A DNA stretch of 64,000 bases, taken from NCBI GenBank assembly GCA_025656455.1, contig JAHXHS010000005.1, forward strand, positions 75,411-139,410, given 5' to 3'. Shown piece by piece: positions 1 to 10,341 of the stretch. Each line of letters opens with the position of its first letter. Position 1 is the stretch's first letter. This DNA comes from Candidatus Thiodiazotropha sp. (ex Epidulcina cf. delphinae) (lineage in GTDB: Bacteria > Pseudomonadota > Gammaproteobacteria > Chromatiales > Chromatiaceae). The position numbers and the translations under genes were made by a program. The notes under the pieces were generated by a model. The model saw only the letters and a program-made list of their open reading frames with translations. It was not told the DNA's origin and searched no databases.

Positions 1-22
1 TATTAACCCGGCAACCTAATAT
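1..22. repeat. End of a TTAACCCGG-family element, partial
   Basis: The first 22 bases match the terminal inverted repeat of the elements at 5171, 20817 and 53283 (TATTAACCCGG followed by CAACCTAATAT). The match stops after about 22 bases and no opposite end is visible, so this is a degenerate or truncated end. Nothing else is recognised before the gene that starts at 194. Confidence 0.5.
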
Positions 23-178
23 TTAATCCTAAAATTAACCCACCCCAATGATGGGGGTCAATGATAGGGACAACCCTGATACGCTTATGCTGAAGTGGTG
101 GAGGGTTTCATGGCGTTTAGGCTCGCCAGCCATATCGCAGGTGTGTAAACTCCCCGCCGTTGAGTATAGATAGCATAG

Positions 179-2083
<1,905 letters not shown>

Positions 2084-2097
2084 CTCAAGATAGAAAG

Positions 2098-2217
2098 ATG
2101 AAGCTTTATACCAACAAACAGATGAGTGAACAGGACAGCCAGTTGCTTACGTTGATCGGTGACTATAGCCGATTGGTGGGGCAGGGCTTGGAAATCGTGT
2201 CGGGAGAAGTTCGATAG
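2098..2217 (+). CDS. Possible small protein, 39 residues
   Basis: A short frame between parE and the SCO-like gene starts 14 bases after the parE stop and ends 8 bases before the next start. It would encode MKLYTNKQMSEQDSQLL followed by a mixed tail, with no membrane segment and no recognised domain. The tight same-strand packing favours translation. The Shine-Dalgarno candidate (AGAAAG) is weak, so it may be spacer. Confidence 0.3.
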   Translation: MKLYTNKQMSEQDSQLLTLIGDYSRLVGQGLEIVSGEVR

Positions 2218-2225
2218 CACAGGCT

Positions 2226-2828
2226 ATGCAGAGGCGCTTGCTCTTTATTGCCATTGGCCTGCTGGGGGGGCTGCTCATATGGATGCTGTTGGTCTGGCGC
2301 CCTGTGGCCGAGGAGGGGAGTGAAGCCCTCAATCAGCGCTTGCCGGCGCCGCCGAAAGGTGGCGAATTCTCCTTGGTTTCCTATCGTGGGCCGGTGCGCC
2401 TGAGCGATTTCCATGGAAAAGTGGTGCTGCTCTATTTCGGCTATACCTGGTGCCCCGATATCTGTCCTACTAACCTGGCAATGATGAGTGCAGCCCTGAA
2501 TGAGATGCGCGCTGAGGAACTCGCCGGCGTACAGGGGATTTTCATCAGTGTCGATCCCCGTCGTGACACACCCCAGCGATTGAAAGAGTATGTCGAATAT
2601 TTTCATCCGCAACTGCTCGGTGTTACCGGATCCACTGCGGAGATCGCCGCCACGGCAGGGCATTACGGGGCGGCCTACCGGCCGGTAAAGGAGGATGTCG
2701 AAGGCCAATACGCGGTTGATCATACAGCGGATACCTATATCATCGATCGCCAGGGGAAACTGGTCGTGGCGTTACCCCATGGCTCGGGTGTCGAAGAGTT
2801 GCTGGCGGTTGTCCGGTCTCTGCTTTAG
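2226..2828 (+). CDS. SCO1/SenC/PrrC-family copper protein
   Basis: Membrane-anchored thioredoxin-fold protein of the SCO family, which delivers copper to or reduces the CuA site of cytochrome c oxidase on the periplasmic side. The 200 residues begin with an uncleaved-looking hydrophobic anchor at about 5-25. The copper ligands are present: C76-P-D-I-C80 within YTWCPDICPTN, and H166 in VDHTADTY. It follows parE on the same strand and no oxidase genes are nearby, so its oxidase partner must be elsewhere. A role in thiol redox or copper sensing is also known in this family and cannot be excluded. Confidence 0.9.
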   Translation: MQRRLLFIAIGLLGGLLIWMLLVWRPVAEEGSEALNQRLPAPPKGGEFSLVSYRGPVRLSDFHGKVVLLYFGYTWCPDICPTNLAMMSAALNEMRAEELAGVQGIFISVDPRRDTPQRLKEYVEYFHPQLLGVTGSTAEIAATAGHYGAAYRPVKEDVEGQYAVDHTADTYIIDRQGKLVVALPHGSGVEELLAVVRSLL

Positions 2829-2866
2829 GGCCTTGGCAGTGGCTATCAAATTAGTGTTAACAGGCC

Positions 2867-3118
2867 CTAGCCCGGATATTTCACCCGGCCGCTGATAATG
2901 TGAATTAAGCTTTTGATTTAAAATGTAATGTTTAGAATATTAGCAAAGTGCAGAGTGTTACCAGGCAACGCTGAACGCGCCCTCGTACCGATCTCGTCGT
3001 CCAGGGACGGTATTTCCTCATTCATCAATAGCTTAGGCTATTGACTCAATCGGAAATCCGCCCCTGAACGACGAGCTCTGCACGATCATCACGTCCCCGG
3101 GTGAAACATCCGGGCTAG
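2867..3118. repeat. Nested palindromic intergenic element
   Basis: This fills most of the gap between the SCO and Nudix genes. Outer arms at 2867-2888 and 3097-3118 (CTAGCCCGGATATTTCACCC and its complement) match at 21 of 22 positions. Inside them are GTGCAGAG (2949-2956) with CTCTGCAC (3076-3083), then 2993-3017 with 3052-3075 (CTCGTCGTCCAGGG), and at the centre CAATAGC-TTAG-GCTATTG. No gene is seen in the gap. Confidence 0.8.
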
Positions 3119-3206
3119 CCCGCATTTCTCACCAGGCGGACCGACTGAACGTGTAACATGATGAAATTTAACCGACTTAGCATCGAAAGGGGCTATCGAC
3201 AAATTT

Positions 3207-3809
3207 ATGGTGCGGATGATGAAGTATTGCAGCCACTGCGGTTCCCCGGTTGAGATCAGGATTCCCGAAGGGGACAACCGACCAAGGCATGTCTGCAATG
3301 CGTGCAGCACCGTCCATTATCAAAACCCTAAGATGGTTGTGGGCTGTATTCCGGTATGGGAGCGGAAGGTGCTGCTGTGTCGACGCGCCATCGAGCCGCG
3401 CTACGGACTATGGACGGTCCCCGCCGGGTTCATGGAAAACGGCGAGACCAGCCAGCAGGGGGCGGTCCGAGAGACGTTGGAAGAGGCCTGCGCACGCGTG
3501 GAGGTGGAGGGATTGTATACCCTCTTCAACCTGCCGCACATCAATCAGGTCTATCTACTGTTTCGCAGCCGCTTGCTCGATCTCGATTTCGCGGCCGGCG
3601 AGGAGAGTCTCGAAGTCCTGTTGTTTGACGAGCATCAGATTCCCTGGGAGAAGATCGCCTTTCCGGTAATTCGGGAATCCCTGCGGCTCTTTTTCACCGA
3701 CCGTGAGGTAGGTGAGTTTCCGCTTCGCGGCGGCACCATCGAGCGAACGGCGGAGGCCTCCAAGGGGTACCGCATCATGTTGGATTCAGCGCCGGAAGGC
3801 TTAGTCTAA
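3207..3809 (+). CDS. Nudix hydrolase with N-terminal zinc ribbon
   Basis: Predicted cytoplasmic nucleoside-diphosphate-linked pyrophosphohydrolase; the substrate is unknown, with NADH- or ADP-ribose-type compounds usual for this architecture. Of 200 residues, the N-terminus has a four-cysteine zinc ribbon (C8, C11, C30, C33). The Nudix box runs from G74 (GFMENGE) to R88-E89 and E92-E93 and fits G-x5-E-x7-RE-x2-EE. The usual glycine after EE is replaced (EEACA), which is common in subfamilies. ATG codons at 3207, 3216 and 3219 compete; a GGGG run at 3189-3192 does not settle the start. It stands alone between repeat elements. Confidence 0.88.
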   Translation: MVRMMKYCSHCGSPVEIRIPEGDNRPRHVCNACSTVHYQNPKMVVGCIPVWERKVLLCRRAIEPRYGLWTVPAGFMENGETSQQGAVRETLEEACARVEVEGLYTLFNLPHINQVYLLFRSRLLDLDFAAGEESLEVLLFDEHQIPWEKIAFPVIRESLRLFFTDREVGEFPLRGGTIERTAEASKGYRIMLDSAPEGLV

Positions 3810-3815
3810 GAATTT

Positions 3816-4048
3816 CTCTCGCTAAAGACGCAAAGATCGCCGAGGAAAAATAAATACGGTAAAAAAACAGAGGCTCTTCCCCTCCTCAAGTGGGTAATAG
3901 AAAGCGCATGAACAGGCCGTAAATGGACGCCAATCACCGCTGCTACTGATGACTGGAATCGTCGTGTTCTGTTTTTTCCACCCACCCGATCAGGGGAAGA
4001 ACCAAAATAATAAGTCATAACTTTGCGAGCTTGGCGTCTTAGCGAGAG
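3816..4048. repeat. Nested palindromic intergenic element (CTCTCGC family)
   Basis: Outer arms CTCTCGCTAAAGACGCAAAG (3816-3835) and its imperfect complement (4021-4048, ending TTAGCGAGAG) enclose a second pair, GGCTCTTCCCC (from 3872) with GGGGAAGAACC (3993-4003). Both pairs recur elsewhere, at 11247, 44131 and 50048 and at 22582 and 49904. Between 4049 and the next gene only TTGCGTTAATTTGCGGAC-type repeat remnants (about 4168-4190) are seen. Confidence 0.75.
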
Positions 4049-4241
4049 TCTCTGTTCGCCGTATGATCTCAGCGTGGCATGGGTAGCGACCTCCCTGCCT
4101 GAACCTGACGCCCCAACTGTATGCGGGCACATCGCAGATGCTTCGTGTCTCTCCGCGAAAGGAGTTGACCCATTTGCGTTAATTTGCGGACTGATTACGT
4201 CCGATATTACGTGAAAAAAATAGGTCGCACGGCGATTCTGC

Positions 4242-5081
4242 TCAGAGCCCGTTGCTGCCGTAGCTCGGCACCAACCGCACATTGTTGGCCACCAACCCCT
4301 CATCCTTATCGCTTTTTTCGATATAGAATTCGAGGATCGAGTCTCGATGCAGCATCACGTCATCGGTGACTTCGGCGGCCAACTCATTGACATGGCAGAA
4401 CACACTTTCGTAGGGCGAATCCGCTTGGCGGGGATCGATGATCCAGAGATTGGGGTCAATACGCTTGATAAAGCGCAGAAAACCATAGCCCTTCTCGGGA
4501 AACCACTTCGAACAGACGCCGCGCACACAGGAACCGGGCGCGCCCCATTCATTGCGCGGTTCATAGGAAATGGGCAACAGATCCGGGATCAGGAATCCAG
4601 GGTAGTAGTCGTCCACGAGCCTGCGCAGCTCCTGGGAGACATTTCGAAAACCGAGCAGCTCCACGCGACATCCGCGATCCTGCAGGGCCGTGACGACTTG
4701 CAGGAAATCCCCGTCACCGGTTACCAACAGCAACAGATCGAGTTTCTGTGACTGGAGCATGGCATCGACCGCCATGTCCAGGTCTGCGTTGGCCTTGGTG
4801 GTGACATTACCCTCTTCATCCGTGTAGCGGCGGACGTGTTTGACTATGACCTTCCAGCCGTAGTCCCTCACCATTTGCTGATAGGTCAAGGCCCGCCGGC
4901 GGTATTCCGGGTCTTCTTTCGCCCGCTCCTGGTCATAGGCGATGTAGGTGTTGAGTCTGAGCAGGGATCCTCCGTAACGTCCCGCAAACATTCTGAGGAT
5001 GTCATAACGGAGTTGGTAACCTCCGTTATAACGGACGTTTTCTGCGTCAACGAATACGCCTATTTTGATATCTTGTTGCAA
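4242..5081 (-). CDS. NYN-domain (LabA/DUF88) protein fused to a cold-shock-like domain
   Basis: Predicted metal-dependent ribonuclease with an attached RNA-binding domain. The PIN-like NYN fold occupies about residues 5-165 of 279, with its acidic site visible: D12 (FVDAENV), D100 and D102 (NADLDMAVD), and D123 and D125 (TGDGDF). Residues 186-272 resemble a cold-shock/S1-like OB fold (KGYGFLRF at 197-204, VFCHVNEL at 227-234, ending VANNVRLV). The reading frame opens at TTG, 5081, preceded by AGGA about 8 bases upstream; no in-frame ATG lies near. It is a single gene between repeat elements. The RNA target is unknown. Confidence 0.85.
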   Translation of the reverse strand: MQQDIKIGVFVDAENVRYNGGYQLRYDILRMFAGRYGGSLLRLNTYIAYDQERAKEDPEYRRRALTYQQMVRDYGWKVIVKHVRRYTDEEGNVTTKANADLDMAVDAMLQSQKLDLLLLVTGDGDFLQVVTALQDRGCRVELLGFRNVSQELRRLVDDYYPGFLIPDLLPISYEPRNEWGAPGSCVRGVCSKWFPEKGYGFLRFIKRIDPNLWIIDPRQADSPYESVFCHVNELAAEVTDDVMLHRDSILEFYIEKSDKDEGLVANNVRLVPSYGSNGL

Positions 5082-5170
5082 TGTGCTTTTCCTGAATTAT
5101 CGAAGAGAACCAGAAATAGAGATAGAGAACCCGGTAAGGCTGGTCTTTTGCTGCGTCTGTAGGTGAATAT

Positions 5171-5411
5171 TATTAACCCGGCACCCTAATAGGTTGCGTT
5201 CAGCCGCTGTGTGCCAGCCTACAGCAAGTTTTGATAACGCTGGCACACAGCGCGGCCTGTCTTTATTAAATCAATCGGTTAGGGGCTTCAAGAATGCCCT
5301 TGCTCGGCGTTGTGGCTCTTGCCAAGGGAATCACCCTTGCCGGCGAGCCACGCCTTGATCAAGGGCATTCTTGAAGCCCTGAACGCAACCTATTAGGGTG
5401 CCGGGTTAATA
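5171..5411. mobile_element. MITE-like element, TTAACCCGG family, copy 1
   Basis: A 241 bp non-coding element with terminal inverted repeats of about 33 bp (TTAACCCGGCACCCTAATAG at the left, its complement at the right). It is flanked by TA on both sides, consistent with a TA target duplication. Inside are further stems: CTTCAAGAATGCCCTTG with CAAGGGCATTCTTGAAG, and GTGGCTCTTGCCAAGGG with a complementary arm. Copies occur at 20817 and 53283. No transposase is encoded. The remaining gap to zwf (5412-5698) shows nothing beyond a short repeat TCATCGG (5546) with CCGATGA (5578). Confidence 0.85.
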
Positions 5412-5698
5412 ATTCATACGTCGCTTTGTTATTCTTCAGTGGAGGGATTATACAACGGTTTGAGAAATAATATTAATGCCGGAATTCCTGGAATAAACAC
5501 ACATTATAAGTGGATAAACCAGCGGCTCAGGTGGTGAAGCGATTGTCATCGGCTCCTGTGGAATCACCCATTCCCTTCCGATGAAAGGTTTTGAACCGGT
5601 TGGGCAGACAAAGGATTGGATTTCTTACCCCGAGCTCTGGCAGAGTAGGCATGAAAGCGCAGTAAAAAAATAAACCCATATCAAAGGCGGTAAATAGA

Positions 5699-7231
5699 AT
5701 GGCAACCGACTTTCCAGCACATCACCGCTTTGCCTCGGGAGAACTTTTTCTGCAGGCGGACCGTCTGGAGCCCTGTGTGCTGGTGATTTTCGGCGCCGCC
5801 GGTGACCTGACTCGTCGCAAACTGCTGCCGGCGCTCTACAACCTGGTGCGTGAACGGGCATTGGACGAACGTTTCGCCGTCATCGGCTATAGTCGCGCGA
5901 CGCAGGGCGATCAGGCGTATCGGCAGGTTCTGCATGATTCGGTTGTGTCCTACTCCCGCTCCCAGCCGATTGACGAATCCGTCTGGCAGGTCTTTGCGCA
6001 ACGCATCGCCTATGTGGAGGGGAATTTCGAGGACCCTGAGGGTTATGTCGCGCTTCGGCGGCGCTTGGAGGAGATCGAGAGCACGATCGGCAGTGAGGGA
6101 AACCGCTTGTTTTACTTCGCCACCCCGCCGTCAGCGGCGTCGATTATCCTGCACCGGCTCAGCGAGGCGGGAGTGATGGAGAGCAGCGGTAGCGACACCC
6201 CCTGGACCCGGGTCATCATGGAAAAGCCCTATGGCCGGGATCTCGAGTCGGCCACCGAACTGAATCGCATCGTCGGCGATGTGCTGCTGGAGGACCAGGT
6301 CTATCGCATCGATCACTATCTGGGCAAGGAGACGGTGCAGAATATCCTGGTGGCGCGTTTGGGTAACACCATCTTCGAACCCCTGTGGAACCGCAAGTAT
6401 ATCGACCATATCCAGATTACCGCCGCCGAGTCGATCGGCGTCGAGGGCAGGGGGCGGTTTTACGACCAGACCGGTGTGTTGCGCGACATGGTGCAGAGTC
6501 ATCTGCTGCAAGTGTTGTCGCTTTGCGCCATGGAGCCGCCGGTCTCCTTCGCGGCCGACGATATTCGTGACAAGCGGGTGGAGGTGCTGCGCTCCCTGCG
6601 GCAATTCGACAGTCTGGAGGTCTTCAATCACGCGGTTTTCGGCCAATATCGCGGTTACCGCGATGAGGAGAATGTGGATCGGCAGTCGAGAACGCCCACC
6701 TACGCGGCCATCAAGTGCTATATCGACAACTGGCGTTGGCAGGGGGTGCCTTTCTACCTGCGGGTAGGCAAACACCTGGCGCAGCGCATGACCGAGATCT
6801 CGGTGGTGTTTCGGCCCGTGCCGCTGTGCCTGTTCGGCCGTGACGATGTTTGTCAGGAGTTGGAGCCGAATGTATTGACCATCCGCATCCAGCCTGACGA
6901 AGGCATGGCCCTGAAGATCACCAGTAAGAGACCTGGCGATATGTTGGAAGTGGGTTCAGTGGAGATGGACTTCAGCTATTCCGAGACCTACCCTCATCCG
7001 ATAAAGGATGCCTATGAGCGGTTGCTGCTCGACGCCATCAAAGGGGACGCCACCCTGTTCGCGCGACGGGATGAGGTGGAGTTCGCCTGGCGTTTCGTGA
7101 CCCCGATCCTGTCGGCCTGGGAAAGCGCAACCAGGAAGCAACCGGTATTCTATGCCGAGGGTGGTGAAGGGCCGGTCGAGGCGGAAAGCCTGATGGATCG
7201 TTACAGCCGTCAATGGCGGGAAATCGAATGA
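5699..7231 (+). CDS. zwf: Glucose-6-phosphate 1-dehydrogenase
   Basis: Oxidises glucose-6-phosphate to 6-phosphogluconolactone with NADP+, the first step of the oxidative pentose-phosphate pathway. At 510 residues it has the family length. The Rossmann dinucleotide motif GAAGDLTRRKLLPAL lies near residue 31, EKPYGRD near 177, and the signature RIDHYLGKE at 203-211 carries the catalytic histidine and substrate-binding residues. An AGGCGG ribosome-binding site precedes the ATG. It is first of a three-gene operon, and its stop overlaps the pgl start (ATGA). Confidence 0.97.
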   Translation: MATDFPAHHRFASGELFLQADRLEPCVLVIFGAAGDLTRRKLLPALYNLVRERALDERFAVIGYSRATQGDQAYRQVLHDSVVSYSRSQPIDESVWQVFAQRIAYVEGNFEDPEGYVALRRRLEEIESTIGSEGNRLFYFATPPSAASIILHRLSEAGVMESSGSDTPWTRVIMEKPYGRDLESATELNRIVGDVLLEDQVYRIDHYLGKETVQNILVARLGNTIFEPLWNRKYIDHIQITAAESIGVEGRGRFYDQTGVLRDMVQSHLLQVLSLCAMEPPVSFAADDIRDKRVEVLRSLRQFDSLEVFNHAVFGQYRGYRDEENVDRQSRTPTYAAIKCYIDNWRWQGVPFYLRVGKHLAQRMTEISVVFRPVPLCLFGRDDVCQELEPNVLTIRIQPDEGMALKITSKRPGDMLEVGSVEMDFSYSETYPHPIKDAYERLLLDAIKGDATLFARRDEVEFAWRFVTPILSAWESATRKQPVFYAEGGEGPVEAESLMDRYSRQWREIE

Positions 7232-7902
7232 CCGGGGGGCGTTTCATCGTTGACGAGAAGGCGTTTGCCGAGCAGGCGGAGCAGTGGATCTTCAATGCCA
7301 TTCAGGCTGTGCTCGAAACGTCGCCGCGCTGCCATCTGATGTTGGCGGGCGGATCGACACCCTTGCCAGTCTATCGACGCCTGGCGAAGCGTGGGGATAT
7401 TCCCTGGTCACGCATCAGCCTCTATTTCGGTGACGAGCGATGCGTGCCGGTCGATACGCCGGAGAGTAACTACCATGCCGTGATGACGAACCTGTTTCAT
7501 GGGCCGGTCCCTGAGGGGCTGGTCGTCCACCGCATGTGTGGAGAGGAGGAGCCGGACCGGGCGGCGCAAGGCTATGAATCCCTCTTACCCGAGAGGGTCG
7601 ATATTTTGTTGCTCGGCATGGGCGATGACGGGCATACCGCATCCCTCTTCCCCGGATCCGCCGCGCTGGATGAGGAGCGGCGGCGGGTGATGCCCGTGAT
7701 CGGCAGCAAACCGCCTTTGCAACGACTCACGGTTACGCCTCCCGTGATCCGCGGGGCCAGACATCTTCTGATGATGGTCCAGGGCGGGGAGAAGGCGGAT
7801 GCCGTGCGTCGGGCGCTGCTCAACGGCAGTGTGCCGGCGGCTCTGGCGAAAGATGGCGACTGGTTGATGGAGGGTCAAGCCGCCCGGTCGCTGCCAGGTT
7901 AA
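7228..7902 (+). CDS. pgl: 6-phosphogluconolactonase (DevB type)
   Basis: Hydrolyses 6-phosphogluconolactone to 6-phosphogluconate, between the flanking zwf and gnd products. About 224 residues, with the family motifs LAGGSTPLPVYRRL, YFGDERCVP and GMGDDGHTASLFPG. The ATG at 7228 is chosen because it gives an ATGA overlap with the zwf stop and has GGCGGG seven bases upstream; an in-frame ATG at 7213 would add five residues. The operon position leaves little doubt about function. Confidence 0.94.
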   Translation: MTGGRFIVDEKAFAEQAEQWIFNAIQAVLETSPRCHLMLAGGSTPLPVYRRLAKRGDIPWSRISLYFGDERCVPVDTPESNYHAVMTNLFHGPVPEGLVVHRMCGEEEPDRAAQGYESLLPERVDILLLGMGDDGHTASLFPGSAALDEERRRVMPVIGSKPPLQRLTVTPPVIRGARHLLMMVQGGEKADAVRRALLNGSVPAALAKDGDWLMEGQAARSLPG

Positions 7903-7922
7903 TAATAAATTAGGAACATCCA

Positions 7923-9338
7923 ATGTCAGCAAGAAAAATGTTTCATATCGGCCTCATCGGCCTCGGGGTGATGGGCCGCAACCTGGCGCTCAATATGGAA
8001 GAGAAGGGCTTCCCCGTGGCCGTGTGGAATCGCAACAGCGAGGCCATCGACGCCTTTATCGCCGAGTATCAGGGTAAGCAGTTTGGCGGTGTTGCCGATC
8101 TGGCCGGTTTTGTCGCACTGTTGGAGCGCCCCCGCCGGATCTTGCTGATGATCAAGGCAGGCGATCCCGTGGATCAGGTCATCGAACAGCTGCTGCCCCT
8201 GCTCGAGCCCGGCGATATCGTCATGGACGGCGGTAATTCCTGGTTCGAAGATACCCGGCGGCGGGAAAAATACCTGGCTGGAAAAGGCGTTCACTTCGTC
8301 GGCGTTGGTATCTCGGGAGGCGAGGAAGGGGCGCGCCAGGGACCCTCGATGATGCCGGGTGGTTCGGCAGAGGCCTATGCGGAAGTCCGTTCGGTTTTCG
8401 AGGCGATTACCGCGCAGACCGAGGCTGGAGCCTGTGTGACCCATGTGGGCCCGGACGGGGCTGGGCACTTCGTGAAGATGGTGCACAACGGCATCGAATA
8501 TGCGGATATGCAGCTATTGGCGGAGGTCTACGATCTGATGCAGCGTGGCCTCTGTTTGACCGAGAGCGCCATGGCGGAGCTGTTTGAGCAGTGGAACCAG
8601 GGACCGATGGAATCCTTTCTGGTGGAACTGACGGCTCAGGTCATGAAGGTGAGGGATATCGAAACCGACAAACCCCTGATAAGCCTGATCATGGACAAGG
8701 CAGGGCAGAAGGGCACCGGTCGCTGGACTGCGCAGGCCGCGTTGGATCAGGGGGTTGCCGTGCCGGGTATTGCCGCGGCGGTCGATGCGCGGGTGCTGTC
8801 GTCGATGAAAGAGCAGCGAATGGCGGCCTCGTTGGTTCTGCAGGGAATAGATCCCAATGAAGTCACAGCCCCCCCGACCCTGTTGGCCGACCTGCATGGT
8901 GCCATCTATGCCTCGCGCATCACCGCCTATGCCCAGGGTATGGACCTCATTCGCAGCGCCTCGAACCGTTATGACTGGTCGGTGGACTTGGCGGAAACCG
9001 CGCGCATCTGGAAAGGGGGATGCATCATCCGGGCGCGGCTTCTGGATCCGATCCGGCATGCCTTCTCCTACACCCCGGAACCTGCCAATCTGATGTTGGA
9101 TAGGGAAATGAGCGCGCAACTGCAGGGGCTGCAGAGCGCCTGGCGAAGCGTGATCGCCTTTTCCGTGGCGGCAGGCATTCCCACGCCGGTGATGAGTGCC
9201 TGTCTCAACTACTTCGATAGCTATCGCACCGAGCGTCTCCCGCAGAACCTGATCCAGGCCCAGCGGGACGCCTTTGGCGCTCATACCTACGAGCGGGCGG
9301 ATCATCCGGAGTGGGGGTTTGTTCACTCGGAGTGGTAA
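7923..9338 (+). CDS. gnd: 6-phosphogluconate dehydrogenase (decarboxylating)
   Basis: Converts 6-phosphogluconate to ribulose-5-phosphate and CO2 with NADP+. At 471 residues it is a full-length long-type enzyme. GLGVMGRNLALNM at 13-25 is the dinucleotide-binding loop, GGISGGE-type sequence (GVGISGGEEGARQGPSMMPG) binds substrate, and FVKMVHNGIEY holds catalytic K185 and N189. It is the last gene of zwf-pgl-gnd, 20 bases after pgl, and is followed 20 bases later by a convergent gene. In an autotroph this operon would mainly supply NADPH and turn over stored glycogen; a glycogen phosphorylase gene lies at 44.7 kb. Confidence 0.97.
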   Translation: MSARKMFHIGLIGLGVMGRNLALNMEEKGFPVAVWNRNSEAIDAFIAEYQGKQFGGVADLAGFVALLERPRRILLMIKAGDPVDQVIEQLLPLLEPGDIVMDGGNSWFEDTRRREKYLAGKGVHFVGVGISGGEEGARQGPSMMPGGSAEAYAEVRSVFEAITAQTEAGACVTHVGPDGAGHFVKMVHNGIEYADMQLLAEVYDLMQRGLCLTESAMAELFEQWNQGPMESFLVELTAQVMKVRDIETDKPLISLIMDKAGQKGTGRWTAQAALDQGVAVPGIAAAVDARVLSSMKEQRMAASLVLQGIDPNEVTAPPTLLADLHGAIYASRITAYAQGMDLIRSASNRYDWSVDLAETARIWKGGCIIRARLLDPIRHAFSYTPEPANLMLDREMSAQLQGLQSAWRSVIAFSVAAGIPTPVMSACLNYFDSYRTERLPQNLIQAQRDAFGAHTYERADHPEWGFVHSEW

Positions 9339-9358
9339 ATGGTGCAACAGCCATTGAA

Positions 9359-10207
9359 CTAGAACCGAATAGTGAGGTAGATCTGCGGACCCCAGTAACG
9401 GTAGTTCAGTGCTCCTTTCCAGTCCGAGTCCTCAACGTCGACATCCACGCCGAAGGCATTCACCGCGGCGCCGACACCGAGGTTATTCCTGATCCAGTAT
9501 TCTGTCCCGAGTCTTACGTTGTAAAGGGACCCGGAAAATGCAAACGTGTCGTCGCTCAAGTCCAGCGCGAAGATCTCACCCATGGCATTGACTGACCATT
9601 GCGGTGATATGTGATAGTCGTATCTGAGGCCGATGAGAGGCAGTGGGGCATTCGTCTTTGCACTGACCTGCCCACGCCCCCTCTGGTCCGCAACCCACGC
9701 AGAGGCATCTACCTTGAAGTCTAATTTGTACCAGTGGATACCAACGGTTCCGCCCAGTTCGTGCTTACCGTTCTTGATGAATGAATAGGTATAGTTGATC
9801 GGTGTGGCTTGCAGGTTGAACTCAGTTTCAGCTGTTGCGCCTGCCGCGATAATCTCCTGGTCACCGATCTCGATCTCTTCCTGGGCGGTAATCGAAGCGT
9901 CACGATTGAAGCGGAAATAGGAGAGTCCGATCCGGTGCTTGGGTGCGAAACGCCACTGCGCCGAACTCCAGAAGGTGGTTTTACGATCATCCAGACCGAG
10001 CTTGTCTTCCAGATCGGCAGCCGTACCGCCGCCGACATTCTTGTTATTGACACGTAACTGAGTGCCGAAAGCCGGAAAAAACAGACCTGCTCCCAGTTTG
10101 ACTTTCTCCTCACCCGGCTTAATCCATCCATCGGCCTGTCCCGTTATAGGGAGTGATATATAAGCACCCAGCGCAATAGCTAGCTGCATCGTCTTTCGTT
10201 GTAGCAT
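9359..10207 (-). CDS. Outer-membrane beta-barrel protein, unknown role
   Basis: Predicted secreted outer-membrane barrel of about 282 residues. A signal peptide (MLQRKTMQLAIALGAY...) probably ends after GQADG. The mature part has alternating hydrophobic strands rich in aromatic residues (YRYWGPQIYLTIRF) and ends in Phe, the usual C-terminal signature for BAM insertion. LGLDDRKTTFWSSAQWRF and similar segments resemble OmpW/OmpA-like small barrels. No substrate can be named. The frame opens upstream at a TTG (10219), but the ATG at 10207 starts the signal peptide properly. Confidence 0.7.
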   Translation of the reverse strand: MLQRKTMQLAIALGAYISLPITGQADGWIKPGEEKVKLGAGLFFPAFGTQLRVNNKNVGGGTAADLEDKLGLDDRKTTFWSSAQWRFAPKHRIGLSYFRFNRDASITAQEEIEIGDQEIIAAGATAETEFNLQATPINYTYSFIKNGKHELGGTVGIHWYKLDFKVDASAWVADQRGRGQVSAKTNAPLPLIGLRYDYHISPQWSVNAMGEIFALDLSDDTFAFSGSLYNVRLGTEYWIRNNLGVGAAVNAFGVDVDVEDSDWKGALNYRYWGPQIYLTIRF

Positions 10208-10341
10208 CTCGATGGCCAATTTCTACAAATTTATCCTTTATTTATAGACCAAATACAGTGCCAACCGTTGATGATCAACCGTTAAATGACCTCAGGCATT
10301 TCCAGGGTTTTCCCGGCTCAATAAATAGCGGAATGTCAGGT

